Assembly (NCBI RefSeq): GCF_000002235.5
Contig: NW_022145615.1
Span: forward strand, 13,109,731-13,173,730
Origin: Strongylocentrotus purpuratus
Taxonomy: Eukaryota > Echinodermata > Echinoidea > Camarodonta > Strongylocentrotidae
Direction: 5' to 3'
DNA: 64,000 bases
The notes under the pieces are model-generated. The model saw nothing but the letters and a program-made list of their open reading frames with translations. It did not search any database and was not told where the DNA came from. The position numbers and the translations under genes are program-made. Shown in pieces: positions 50,563-63,500 of the stretch (positions are counted from its first letter, which is position 1; each line of letters starts with the position of its first letter).

Positions 50563-50686
50563 AAGGGAGAGAGGAAGAGAGGGGGAGAGAAAGAGCTGGA
50601 GAGAGTGGGGAAAAGAAATTAAGAGAGAGTGAAAGAGAGAAAGAGAGGGAGAAAGAGATATAGAGATATAACATATATATATACAT

Positions 50687-50729
<43 letters not shown>

Positions 50730-50735
50730 GGGAAA
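50505..50735. repeat. GA and TA microsatellite cluster
   Basis: (GA)n at 50513-50560, purine tract, (TA)n near 50671-50705, then (GA)n and a G-run to 50748. Confidence 0.95.
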
Positions 50736-50931
50736 AAAAAGGGGGGGGGCTGGAATGGGAGAAACGGTGAAAATATCAGTTAACTCATGAACTTTGATGC
50801 CGTTTTGGCTCTTAACAGATGATTAATAATATTAAAGGGAGAAGGGTTAAAAACAAACAAACAAAAACAAATACAGATAAATAAATAGAGGGGACTGAGA
50901 AAGAGAAGGAGAGACAGACAGATAGCCAGAC

Positions 50932-50977
50932 AAACACACACACACACCCGCACGCACGCACGCACATACACACAATT

Positions 50978-51017
<40 letters not shown>
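50932..51017. repeat. (AC)n and (GA)n microsatellite
   Basis: ACACACACACC, GCACGCACGCACGCAC and (GA)n in succession. Confidence 0.9.
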
Positions 51018-51020
<3 letters not shown>

Positions 51021-53384
51021 GAAAAAGGGGGAGTGACGGAAAAAATAGATAAAAAAGAAAGAGAGAGAAAGATATCATGACAATTACATACGGTTGATTG
51101 CCTGAATTGCCCTGGTATATCGCTATCAAGTATGGGATATTCTTTCTTCGGGTGGTAAAATACTCCCAATCCGATCGATTCCAGATTTCTCTCCTAATAT
51201 TTCTCTCCTTACATGTCATATTTTTTCCTGTTTGCCTGGATTAGGACTTTTTTCCCATTAAGGTTCAAGTGCTGAGTTTCAATTTAAAGAGGTGGCTTTG
51301 GAATAGAGAGTCTCAAATATCAGTGGGTAACAGATGACACGTGTTCCCTAAACGACTGACATACACGGTAGTTAGGACTTTGACAGCGTTAAAGGACATC
51401 ATATCCCTCTTTTCTGGTCAGCCGCCTCGGTTTTTAAGTGCATTTCAATTGTTCGCTTTAGTTAGTTGCTTTTACTATTCCCCAAACGGGCTAAATATCT
51501 CCCTATCGCTGTCAACACAATTTTTTCCTTCTAATTATTTTTTTTCTTTCATTTTTCTTTTCTTTTCTTTTCTTTTCTCTCTCATATAAGGTTTTTGAAA
51601 TCATTCTTATTTCCATTATTCGCAATGTTAAACATTTACTTTTGTCGCCCCCTTGTGGAAGGAAGCCTTTCTTATTTCCTCTTATTCTCACTTCTCCCCC
51701 CCCCCCCCCCCATTTTTATAGATCTTTCTCATCATGATTTCTTCACACTTTTCGCAGTGTATTAAGTGGGGCTCAACAAATGGTGTATATTATCCAAAAA
51801 TCAATTGCTAAATTGATTTTGCATGGCTTTATTGTGTTGGTGATTAGCAATTGCACATTGGCACACATTTATTCTCGATTACGATTGATTTTTTAGATCA
51901 GGGAGTTTGAAATACATTTTTTGTGGGTTTGGTTGTTATGTCTTTTGAAATACCAACGATTAGAACAGACACAACAGAAAAATCCTGACGTCATTCCATT
52001 TAGAATGTAATCGTTTTAAGAACAAGACGTTCAATATTATACTAAATGAAAAAAGAAAAGAAAGAAATAGAAGTTGATCATGTTGATGGGAAAAAGATAC
52101 AATGTATACTCGCCAACAAGAAGAAACATGCCTTGTCAAATAGTGTGATTAAAAAAAAAGAATATTGCTACAGAATATGATTACCATATAAACATGTGTT
52201 AGTACGGGCCAAATGTACTAATTAGTCTATGATGACAAGTCATGTTTTTTTTAAAAACATTTTGCAAATCGTTTAATTTCTTTTCCTTTTGCTGCATTTC
52301 TTACATTGTATATTTTTTCGCCTTTCACTGTCATGTGTATTCATGTAATACTAATAGCCTAGACTTTACTGTTCCTTTTCACATGCTTTCTAAAATGAAT
52401 GATAAAGTATGTGATTTAAAAAAAAAACAATGACGATTTAAGCTACCGTCTTCGTTTTAAATGAATTTACATGTACAAATCAATTAAATTATTGAATCAA
52501 TTCAACAATTAAACTGAAAATGAAAACTTGTTAGACGTTCCTTTAAGTCGTCGGCCGTTCGCCGGAAAACGAAGAGGTTTCGTCAAGTATTGTTTAGATA
52601 AGGACTTCCTCTTTACAATTCTGAAGAGCGAATAACTTCCGCGACGTTCAGAGAAGGCCTGAGGTGGCAACATTATTTGCTAGCACGGGTAAAGCGGTAG
52701 CTGAAACATAATCATCCTCACCCTCATCATCATCTTCATCATTCTTGCTTCAAAGATGATGATCTTAACCGAATTCGTTCCCCCTTTTTTTCGTCCATTC
52801 CCCCGGGAGAGAGAGAGGGGTAGAAGCAGCGGCAGAAGCAGTCCACCTCTCCCGACAGCGCCGGGGTACTTTATTACATGTAATCGCTGCGGAACCGTCT
52901 TGAACGTTCGTTCACAAAATTGCAATTTAACGAAGGTATAAACAGTAGTAAACATTGATATTCGTGCAGCAGAATGCTTAAAGTCTGTTGATATTCTAAG
53001 TGTTTCCGAGCATGTACAACCGCAATGGAGAGCTAACAAAATATGGTATTATTTATTTTAATGTATAGCCTAAGTCATAAACCACAGGATTTCAATTCAA
53101 CTGATCGGCATCACAGAGCGAGGATAGTAATTCATATATTTCAATCGTTCAGATCAAGAAATATCTGAATAAAGAAAAAATCTCGAAAGATTATGTAAAA
53201 AGCAATAACATTTTCACATCTTCCCCCGATAGTTAAAATGATGGCCTTCCTTGACTATACTACGTGGCAACGTGTTGGCCTTGCTCTGTCTCGTCCCCCG
53301 CGAAAGCTTCGGCTGATATTTCTAATGCAACTCGCTGATTGTATATAGGGATGATTTTATTGTGTCTGCTGACAGGGGAGGAAG

Positions 53385-53558
53385 GAAGAGAGGCTGACAG
53401 GGATTGGAAGATGGAAGGAGGGAAAGAGGGAGAGGAAGAGGAAGAGAAAGAAAGAAAAAGAAAAGAGAAAGAGAAAGAGAAAGAGAAAGAGAAAGAGAAA
53501 GAGAAAGAGAGGGGCAAGGAAATATAGAGTGGAAAGGAAAGAGAGAGAGAGAGGGGGA

Positions 53559-53603
<45 letters not shown>

Positions 53604-53790
53604 AGAAAAAGAGAATGGCGATACGGAGAAAGAAAGAGAGGATTGTAGAGAAAGCTATATAGAAAGGGTAGGGAGAGAGAAAGACAGAGAGAGAGAAAGA
53701 GAAAAAAAGAGAAAGAGACAGAAAAAGAGAATGGCGATAGGGAGAAAGAAAGAGTGGATGGTAGAGAAAGTTATATAGAAGGGGGTAGGA

Positions 53791-53822
<32 letters not shown>

Positions 53823-53875
53823 AGAGAGCAATAAAGAGAGAAAGGGAGAGAGAAAGGGAGAGAGGGGTATAAGAT
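53385..53875. repeat. 490-bp purine tract with internal duplication
   Basis: GAAAGA hexamers (53440-53510), (GA)n and two related ~115-bp blocks each containing AGAGAATGGCGATA, GTAGAGAAAG and TATATAGAA (from 53610 and 53727). Frames on both strands are artefacts; the 232-codon minus frame is Ser/Leu/Phe only in this part. Confidence 0.85.
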
Positions 53876-54871
53876 CCCGATGGATATGGGCTGACAGGCT
53901 GTGGGTTTAATCGCATCTTCGAACTCGCTTTAATTATCGCATCTATCCTCACTCCCATCCCCGCTGAGGATACAATGATTGGAGTATGAGAGATTGCGAG
54001 AAAGGAAAGAAAGTAAGGAGAAAAAAAACGGATATTCCTTCCTCCGTCAAGCTAGCGAGATATAGTGTGATCCAGCCGACCGACGACCGGGGCGAGACGG
54101 GCGCAATGTCCGTGTAAAAGCTCGCTAATTGCACCGCTTGCTTGCTATTAATACAGGTAACGTTATATCCGTTGGGAATTCACAAACCCTCCTGGCCAAT
54201 CCGACTCTTGACGTTAAACGCACACCGATAAATGATTCCTGATTTCTCAAGTCTCGTGTTCGTCTGTCTCTGTCTTTCTCTCGCTGCCTCTGCTTTTCTA
54301 TCTTTAAAAAAAAAAATCTTTTTAAGGCATTTTTGTTCTTCGATTTTCACAATTTTGGAAACAATATCGTACATATCTGAAGGTTTATAGGAGACTAAAG
54401 ACACAAAATAATTACCGATATTTTACAAAATATATCATCCCTTTTTATCTTTTCTCACAATTATGCTTTAGTACTTTGTACGCTTAAGTAAGCCTTCATT
54501 AATTTCAAATTAAAACTACGATATTACCTAGCAAATAAACAAAGTTTTTTATTGACGAAACACAAAGAATTTTTTAAAGAAATGTTAATAATAATAATAC
54601 TTTGTCTTTTTTGTATTATATTAAAATGTAAATTGATGTAAATATATATGAAATGTGAAATATGTGAAATAAAACACCTCGGTAAGAGGACAAGAAAAAA
54701 AAAGTAAGCCTACATAATTGTTTTGTTTACATTATATCAAAACAAATATTTAAAAAAAAAAATCAAATCAAATTCCGCATTATCATTTGTAACACTCTTC
54801 CTCTCTTTTTCCAATATGGATCCATGAATCCACTGTTTAAATGTTGTTTATTGTCATTTTTGATCGAATGA

Positions 54872-54960
54872 TTAGATAATAATAATAATAATACAGACAT
54901 TTATAACGCGCAACATAATCCACACAGAGCGTGCTCAAGGCGCTTACAATGAGCTACATA
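54872..54960 (-). repeat. LINE/SINE 3' tail remnant (minus)
   Basis: On the minus strand: TGTAAGCGCCTTGAGCACGC, then GCGCGTTATAAATGTCTG and (TATTA)n/(ATT)n. Same tail class as the SINEs in this window, body missing. Confidence 0.6.
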
Positions 54961-55461
54961 ATATACTTAGATACAATTTTGCTTACATTGCATTATACAT
55001 GGTTAAAATAAGATGATATTAGTTAAAGTTGGCCATTAACTCACATGCACAATAATAATCATATTGAGAAATCACATTCCATGTTCACTAGTCATTCTCA
55101 GTGCAATAGCTTACTGAGCAATAATATTTGAAGAACGTGTCTTTTATCAAAGTGTCAGATTACTATTTTGTTATCTATATACTTTTAAAGAATATGCTTC
55201 ACGATTACAAATCAATCGCAAAATCATTTTTGTTCCAAACCATCTTTTGTAATAATTTGGCTAAGTGGGGACTTTAAATATAGAACTTAAGAATTCACTT
55301 TCTTTTCTCCCTTATTTCCGTTATTTGTCTCTTATTCGTATTTCATAGCCTTTACCCTTTTTTTGTTTTTACTCTTCTTTCTTTCTTTTTTAAAATGTAT
55401 TTCTTGATTTCCATCTTTAATGTCTTTTACAAATTCTGAAACTGTTCCACTTTAATTTACT

Positions 55462-55593
55462 CTACTCTCTCTCTCTCTCTTCCTTTTTTTCCCTTCTCTC
55501 TCTCTCTCTCTCTCTCTTTTTGTGTCTTTTCTCTCCATTTCCCCTTCTCCCTCTCCTTTTTTCTCTTCTCTGTCTCTCTGTCTCTCTCGCTAC

Positions 55594-55642
<49 letters not shown>

Positions 55643-55660
55643 CTCTCGCTCTCTCTACCT
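55462..55660. repeat. CT microsatellite cluster
   Basis: (CT)n blocks at 55467-55480, 55495-55518 and 55598-55637 with pyrimidine-rich linkers. Confidence 0.95.
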
Positions 55661-56219
55661 TTCTTTCTGACTTCCCCGACTGCAATCTTGTGCATTTGCT
55701 TCCGCTCGCTCTCATACTGTTGCATTTTGTTTATTCTATAATATTTACTGACTGATCAAGACAGTGAGCTCTTCTTGTATCCTCTCTCAGCGGCGCTCCC
55801 GCTCTCTCTCTCTCTCTTTCTCTTCTAATCCATATGCCTGTCTCTGTCCCTCTTTAAGTTTTGCCCACTTTTCATCTTTTTTTTTTTCGCTCTGGACACG
55901 TGATCCTACCGGTACATCATCATCCCACCATCAGCGTCATCCCACCATCAGCATCAGCATCACCATCCCTCCCATCCTCCTCCTAGGGTGTAATAACAAC
56001 ATCCCTCATCTCCCTGGTGGTTTGGGTTGGCTCTTCCTCACATCAAACGCCACCAGTAGATTAATAGACAGAAAAAACTAAAACAAAGATAAAGAGAAAG
56101 AGAGAGAGAGGGAGGGAGGGAGTGAAAGAAGAAGAAGAAGGGAAAAACAGACCACGAAAAACAAAATGCGAAGAATCACTCTATTTGAGCCAATTACCCA
56201 AACATTTTAGTCAACTTTC

Positions 56220-56660
56220 GACGATTCGTTGTCGTCACCTATGGGAGTAGTCATTAGCGTGTCGGGTTACTCTGACTTGCGTAGCTGATACTGTGGGTAG
56301 TGTGTTGTGTAGATGGACGGAGGAGAGATGAGAAAGCCGCTGCGGCAGCCCGCTGGAGATCGCGAGACAGCCAAATCAGTAAAACTATATCCCAAGTAAT
56401 AAACAATCGATCTAGCCCGTTAGGTGATTAATAATAGACAGAAATGAGAGTCGTTAAGTCATTGCAGTCTTCTGCTGATTCAGTCACCAAGTCAAGACGG
56501 TCAAAATGGGCCGGGAACGCACCCGCTTAAAACTCGATAATTCGCTGTAATGGGCGGGATGGACGACCATATACTGCCGCGATGACAGACGGCTAAACGG
56601 GCCCTCTATAAATTCATTTCACGTATGAAGTCTTTCTCTGAATCTCCCGCAACTTTTGTC
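56220..56660. other. Single-copy, less AT-rich block
   Basis: No repeat signature; contains GAAAGCCGCTGCGGCAGCCC and GGCCCTCTATAAATTC (TATA-like on plus). Might be regulatory for either gene. No coding frame. Confidence 0.25.
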
Positions 56661-57336
56661 GCGATTAATCTCGCATACTGTGCTTTTATCATACTGATTA
56701 GTAAAACATAAGAACGATAAGTTCATTTGTTAGAGATCGTTACTTTGATTTATACAAAAAATATCTCATAAATGTTTACCCTAAAGTTCTAAGTTCTGTA
56801 TTATACTGATAATATATGATAATGATGATAGATGGGCTACTGGCAGCGATGATGATAATGATGGTGATGATAATGATCATGATAATCATGATGAAGACGA
56901 TGATGAACATTTCATATTAGATGGTGTAGAGCGGTAGAAGACTATAAATGACAGAGATAAAAATATTGTGACTATATTAAAGATGAAATCAATATTTCTT
57001 CCCTTAAAACAGATTCTAACAAAATAGATTAATATTTTAATCGAGAACATGGAATCTAGATATAATTCTATGCTCATCAGGTGTAAAAATTGGAAATTGG
57101 CTAGTTGTGTTTTTGGATGTTTTGAAATAAAAAGGAATAAATTCAAACCCCTAATGATTTCCTTAATTTGTATAATATCATAATGAAATAATTAAAACCC
57201 AAACCTTACTTATGAAGGATTTTGTTTTAATGTTAACATTTCGTGTGCATTTTTTTAAATGATAATAACGTTGTATATAACTTCATCTTGATGATTGGGA
57301 ACAAATCCCAACATAAGAAGAGACAGTAACACGATA

Positions 57337-57440
57337 GTTGAGGGGTATAGGGCGTTAGTTATGTTATGGAACCGGGAGGATCTGGGTTCGAAACCGTAGT
57401 TAGTGCATTAATCATGTTAATGCCTTTCTGTACGGTATAC
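57337..57440 (+). repeat. Decayed tRNA-derived SINE head
   Basis: GAGGGGTATAGGGCGTTAG and the B box GGGTTCGAAACCG at tRNA-like spacing, followed by TGCATTAATCATGTTAATGCC, related to family B. No clear 3' part; a tandem duplication starts directly after it. Confidence 0.5.
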
Positions 57441-57444
57441 TCAG

Positions 57445-57807
57445 CCACTAAATGATAATCATGCACATTATAGATGCGCACTCTCCTGCCTGTCACCATC
57501 GATGTTAATGTGATTGCTCCGATTGATTTAAAAAAAAAAAATTATTAAAGCACTCCTCTCCTTTACAAATATTATCAATATGAGAAAATTAAAAGGTTTG
57601 ATTTTCAGCTTCTAAAACAACCACTAAATGATATTATTTATATTATAGATGCTCCTGCCTTTGATCATCGTAGTAGTTCTGTTGATGTGATTGCTCTGAT
57701 TGATTACAACAAAAAAAGAAAAAAAAAGAAAATCAATTATAAAAGCTCTCCTATCGTTACAAATATTATGAATATGAGAAAATTAACTCATTCGATTTCC
57801 AGCTTCT
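57445..57807. repeat. Two-copy tandem duplication, ~176 bp unit
   Basis: CCACTAAATGATA at 57445 and 57621; both copies share ATTATAGATG, CTCCTGCCT, GATGTGATTGCTC-type, ACAAATATTAT and AATATGAGAAAATTAA, then a TTTCAGCTTC/TTCCAGCTTC end. Copies have diverged by point changes and A-run growth. Confidence 0.8.
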
Positions 57808-57994
57808 TTAAAATCATGAGGTAACATTACGGTCCCTAAAAAGGCGGCTTGGGTGAGGGCGGCAATGGGGTGGCAATATGGTTCAATGGAAAGATCGAAA
57901 GAGGGAACTACAACAAATTTATCTTGTGACGAAATATTCCTTGGAATTCTACCTCTTCAACTCCTCTAAGCTTGCACTTGTAAAGATGGACGCG

Positions 57995-58074
57995 GGAGGG
58001 GAGGGGCAGGGGGGGGGGGTGAAGAGAGCCAACATTTAAACCCTTATATTTAAAAATCCTGGATCCGCCACTGT
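57995..58074 (-). mobile_element. Isolated end of a CAGTGGCGGATCCAGG-type element
   Basis: On the minus strand the segment starts CAGTGGCGGATCCAGGATTT, the same terminus as the 4.7-kb element at 13472-18206. A G-run lies inward at 58009-58019. No matching opposite end is visible. Confidence 0.5.
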
Positions 58075-58589
58075 CCAAGTACAAGGAACCCGTACTACCT
58101 ACCAATTTGATGTCCTCGCAACCCTAATGGAACGCGATGACACGGCAGGACTCATCAACGATGGTGTTTAAAGACGATCGACTCAGCGATCATACCGCTT
58201 TGTTTACATGATACACAGCTACTCAAGACAGTGAAGATGGCTTTTTAAATGAGATATTGAAAGGAGTTACCACTTGTCATGTTATGTTTCATATTATTTG
58301 AATGAATGAAATGGAATAATGGAATGGTTGAAAGAGTGATGCAGGTGTTATGAGAGGTTTCATGTACTTTTTTTGAAAATCAGCTAGTGAATAGTAAGTC
58401 ATTATGAGATATTGTTAACCCTTCTCCTCCTTTAAAACTATCGTTTTAAAATTTCCCCTGTATTTTATCACTCGATTTGATATTGTCTTGATAGCGGAGT
58501 ATTTTGCACTCCAACTTTTTCAAAGACACATTTTAAAGAAGTCGCTCTTTCCGTCTCATTATAGGCCCTCTTCACATTTCGTTATGTGT

Positions 58590-58752
58590 TTATGTCTGTC
58601 TCTGTCTGTATGTATGTCTCTCTTTCCCTCTTTATCTGTCTTCTCTCCATCCCCCCTCTCTCTCTCTCTCTCTCTCTTTCTCCTCCCCTCTCTCCTCCCC
58701 TCTATCTCTCTCTTTCTCCTCCTCGCTCTCTCTCTCTCTCTCTCTCTCTGAG
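58590..58752. repeat. CT microsatellite
   Basis: (CT)n blocks with CCTC interruptions on the plus strand, downstream of TGTCTGTCTCTGTCTG. Confidence 0.9.
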
Positions 58753-59965
58753 AACAGGATTGTTTGATTATAATAATCTGTGTCCTGCATTAATATGCAC
58801 TCTGAAAGACTGTGATATGGATTCTTCCTTATTCAATTGGAAACGGTTTTTCAACCCACCTATTTTTCTTTTTAATCTCATCATAATTCCTATTACTTGC
58901 GACAGCGTAGTCCTGTTTTCTAATATCTTATCAACGCAATAATTGCAATTTGTCAATTTAAATTCATCCCATGCCCTAAAAATTCAATGAGCGTGCCCTA
59001 TAAAACTGAACTTTAATGCCTTTTTTCTTTCATGTTTCCTGCTTAATACAAGTCCTTTACATAGTTTGAATAGCATAATAATGATTTGAAATAATGTTGA
59101 TCATTTTTGTGTAGCTGATCTTTGCAATGGGCCTACTATTCGCTCTACGCCATAGTAAGATACAAGAAATATAACACGACCAGTGGTGTATTCTCTACAT
59201 AGAAGGGTCTGGGAATTAAGAACCGATTAAATACTCTACACATGAAACAGGCATGCAACACAATATCATGAATAACGAAAACAGCGACGCTCAAGTATTT
59301 TCTTAAGAAAGAATAATCGGGTTCATGAAGTCATATGCTTACACAATAACAATAATCACCCAATATGTATTTATTCAACTCATATATCATACGACGGATT
59401 ATATTTCAAAAATATACAAAGAGGTCATACCAAACGACCGATGAATACACTATAGCTTGTCGTATATGAATAAAACGTAAAAGCGGTTCGTAGAAAAAGT
59501 AGATTTGGTCCATAGTTGGAAGTTGAATGGAAGCATTACGTTAATGAAGTTATTGCAATCAATTGTTTTACTGTCTTCTGGTTGATGAAGACAAAGCAAG
59601 CAATAAAGTACAACGACCTTCCGCTCCCCGTCTTTATCTCGGATCATTTAGAACATGACAGTCCTGGAAGATGAGAGGGCGCTATACTACTTTGAGACAG
59701 TTGAAGAACAGGTGACGAGCCGACCAGCAGGCAGGTTGATAAACGATGGCGTCCTAATTAGGCTGAAAGCATTTAATGTTCATTAACTATCTTTTCCTTT
59801 TCTTCTGAAACCGCGTGCTAAAAATGAGTAATCGTGAAGATAGGCTTGCGCATGAGCAGGCTTACATATAAATGGCAATGACGTAACAATGTTCAGGCTA
59901 TCTATGATGAATGTTCGTACAAAAATCAGAGTCAAGATTGTCCTGTGTGTGTGGGTGACACATGG

Positions 59966-60597
59966 CTAGTTTAAACTCTGCATTTGGTTGGTTCGCCTCT
60001 GTTTTCGGATGATGACGACGGCAATGGTAGCTGCGCCGACGACCAGGCCAATGGTTGCAATCGCGATTCCGACACCACGTCCCTTGGATGAGCGTTGAGC
60101 GTTGAGCATACCTGGGTCATTATCGAACATGTCGTTTTGGTCGAAACCGGGGTTGCCGACGAAACCGCCCATGCCGCCCATGCCTCCGTAGCCTCCGTAG
60201 TTTGCACCAGGGTTACCGTAACCGGCGCCCATACCGCCACCCATACCGCCGCCCATACCGCCGCCCATGCCGCCGAAGTTACCGAAGCCCATGCTACCGC
60301 CACCCATGGATCCGTATGCCTCGCCGCTGTCGTCGCTACCGGATGATCCGCCCGCTGCTTGTTGACCGGCTGCCTGGCCAGCCGCGGCGGCAGCCATGGC
60401 GAAGATATCGAAGTCAGCTGCATCCGGGGAGTCGACCATGTCTGGTGAGTCTGGGGTATCACCAAACTCATTGACATCACCGCCGAACTGGTTGCCCATG
60501 GCGTCGGGTGTGTCGAATTGATCGTTCTGGCCGTCTCCGTAGGTACCGAAGTTGCCGAAGTTCTCGAAGGGGGCAGCCTGGAAAGAGGCTAGGCAAG
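59966..60597 (-). CDS. Gly/Met/Asp-rich single-pass membrane protein, P16-like; last exon
   Basis: The exon begins at a clear acceptor (TCCTTATTTTACAG) and encodes 209 residues to a TAG stop. Its first residues (CLASFQA-APFENFG) look like the end of a signal peptide, with cleavage near Ala7, so the start codon must be in an upstream exon. Residues 15-85 are acidic with repeated DTPD/DSPD motifs, then an Ala/Gln run (AMAAAAAGQAAGQQAAGG). Residues 97-144 are Gly/Met-rich, with GGM/GGGM repeats. Residues ~173-196 form one membrane helix with Gly spacing (GVGIAIATIGLVVGAAT) followed by a short basic tail RKQRRTNQMQSLN. This layout (signal peptide, acidic low-complexity ectodomain, C-terminal membrane helix, short tail) is that of sea urchin P16 and P16-related proteins, needed for skeletal rod growth in mesenchyme cells. 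Family assignment is by architecture only; other Gly-rich extracellular matrix or silk-like membrane proteins remain possible. A start at the internal ATG (60499) would lose the signal sequence and is disfavoured. Confidence 0.75.
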
Positions 60598-63500
60598 CTG
60601 TAAAATAAGGAAAGAAAGAGTGAAAATAAATTGTCAGTTACGAAAAGCGAATAATATGAAGAAACAGTCTTTAAATAGTTTGAAATCTTAATTATAGAAA
60701 ACATTATGAACAAAAAAAAAACATCATAGAGAGCATCAAATACACACAGTGAAGAAGAGATGGAGAAGAAAATCACAATTGTAAAAATACAGCATATTAT
60801 AACAAAGGCAAAAACTAAATTTAGGCCTGTTCAGTCTACAAAACACACAGAAAACAGACCATAACATAAAAAATTAAAAAAAATAACAAACAAATAAATT
60901 GACAAACCAGCACGCAAATAAACACATACAGAACACACACAAATTCAGCAATGCTAATAAAGACAAGGGGATTTCTTGTAAAATTACAACAAAAAAGTAC
61001 ATGACTATTCAAATGGTCTTCCTCTTCGATTTCAATAGAGATTCAGTAAATTGCCGCTAGATGGCGCATGACTGTAAATGCGAAATAAAAAATTGACTAG
61101 CTAATCTCAACGAATTTCCTAAACATCCTCAAGGCAGTAAATGATATTACGTTGCAGTCTTTTCTTATCGGTGTCTGAGTCTTGCAGCCAATATTATTTT
61201 ATGGTCAAGTCATGTCATCTCCAGGAAATGAAATATTTGTTTGTTTGTTGTTGCCACTATCAACCGTACCAGCTGGATTTTGTTCTATTGGCTTGTTAGA
61301 ACTCTTGTGAGTAATGTGCCGCGGGATTCCATATCCTCAAACTGCTGGCGAACAGAGCAACAAGACCATTAAGCTCTGTAATTATTAGAATCTCTGTCCA
61401 GTAGTGCCGTGTTTGTGCCATGGAATTCGATCGACCAAATCAATATGATTCATAATATATATATATGCAATATTTTTTCCCGTACCATGAGAGTAATTTT
61501 AATAGTTTCATACTATTAATTAAATGTAATGTTAACTGTTATTGTATAATTGTTTTAAATGGGGGCACGCTACAAGAGTCCTATCTCGCACCCCGGGGCA
61601 ACGTGTCTGACACGGCCGGTTGTAGCAACTACTCCGAAGATCAAGATTACATTAATCATGATCTAAGGAGACACAAACGAACAAGCTGGATTTTAAATAT
61701 CCTTTTCAATGGAGTTGGATATACTTGAACATCAATGAACAACATTCATTGAATCGACATTAAGTGCGCACTTAAAGTCTTAACTTAACTAACTAAAAAT
61801 TTAATTTTGGTAATGCTTATCTTTATTGTGTTTACATGACATATTTTACAAAGAAGATCACTGAATTTAGGAAGGGTTAGAATAAAACACCATGATAGCT
61901 GTTTACTTACTTGCAAGATGAACATTATTCTAGCAAAATCCAAAATATTCGACGTTAATTTAAGTGCTATTTTATTTGGAATGGATGATTCATTATATTC
62001 ATCATATTGAGTCATGTAAATCTGTCAGAGCCAAAATTAAACTAGCTCTTTTATAAAATGACGAATTACATATTTTTTTCAGGGTTTTATGCCTTCGTCA
62101 TATTTTGCACGTGACACTATCACATTTTCTGTCAGGATTCAGCCTTCAAAATCGAATGCATCCCCCTAAAGAAGGTGATGACAAGCATACGAAAGCCTTC
62201 TTTAAGTTTACTGAAGTTTAAACAAGCTTAGGAGAGTTTCCTTTCAGAAGCAGTTAGGTCACGTTTACTCATGGACCTACTACTGTGAATCAACGATTGG
62301 CGATTATCCTAACTGTGCATTATTCATTTGATAGTGCTTTATTGTCAACCGTTGTGCAAATGACATTAGTGAGGGCCTAATGTAAATTAAAAAAAGTCAT
62401 AAATGGAACTCATAAAACTGAAAAATTATGGAAATTAAAGTTATAGACACACTTGATTGATTAGACAGGAAAATCTTATGAATTACTCATTTTGCAAATA
62501 TTGGTGGTTAAAACAAAACAAACAGATAAAAGGAGCGTTTCTATTCCATAAAATGAGATTTTTCTTTCCTTCTTACATACCTATATGTCTTTTTTATACG
62601 AATGCATCTTCTTGTGTATATTTAAAAAAAGACGAAAAATTTGTAATCTTTATGTGGTTATAAACTAAATTATTGTCATTGAAGAATCCTTCACAAAGTT
62701 TATCCTATAGCTGAGTAGACGTATCTTAAAATTAAAAAAAAAACCGTCGGCAAAAAAGATGTCTTTAAAGCCTCTTATTTTATCTTGACTATTTTATTTT
62801 ATAGAAAGTCACATGGTTTCATGATTTCATTCTTATATCTTTCTTGGAAATGAAAAACAGAAGAGAATTTATATTCATGCTACTCGATTAAAAAGGACGA
62901 TGTTACTCAATGGACTAAATGGACTGAAAGAAAATGAAATAGCACTCTAATTGACCTAGTGTCACAGACTTACAGTAGACAAGTTAAATCATATTTCATA
63001 TTCTAAGTCGCAGAAAAAACTGGTGACTTGTTGAATCACGCTTTGCCCGTTTAACAGCTGTGTCATTCCTTGGTTTTTCCGGCCAGAATTCCCCTGGCTA
63101 ATCCGTATTTACCAACCGCGAGACTGGAGAATGAATTAAGTTTCCTTCTTGATTAAGACTGTGAATTAAGTCTGTGACAAATCGGTCATCCAAAACCAGA
63201 ATTCCTTAAGATATTTCCATCAACAGCGCTCCACGGATTCGAGAAATATGTTATCGCCTACCCACAGAATTAAAATTAGATTAACATGCTCATTATACGT
63301 CTACAACATGAATGTTAATGAATTGATTTTCGTTTGGGCTCAGGAGCTTTGAACCTATCCTCTCTCGAGTTGTCATTAAGATGCCTTAATCCAAGTCTTC
63401 AGGATTAACTAATCACCACGCCCGACTTTTAAGATTAGTTGATATTAAGACCGATTTTATTCGAATTGACTGTCTGCTCCCCCTAATGCTCCCGATCTAC

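Noticed and set aside
53260..53958. 232-codon minus-strand frame
   Set aside because: Almost entirely Ser/Leu/Phe from a GA/CT tract; no domain and no splice context.
60095..60474. Plus-strand and second minus-strand frames over the P16-like exon
   Set aside because: Shadows of the Gly/Met repeat; only one frame gives signal-peptide end, membrane helix and tail.
61000..61010. Hydrophobic minus-strand frame starting ATGTACTTTTTTG as signal peptide of the P16-like gene
   Set aside because: AT-rich chance frame; no donor leaves the one-base phase needed.
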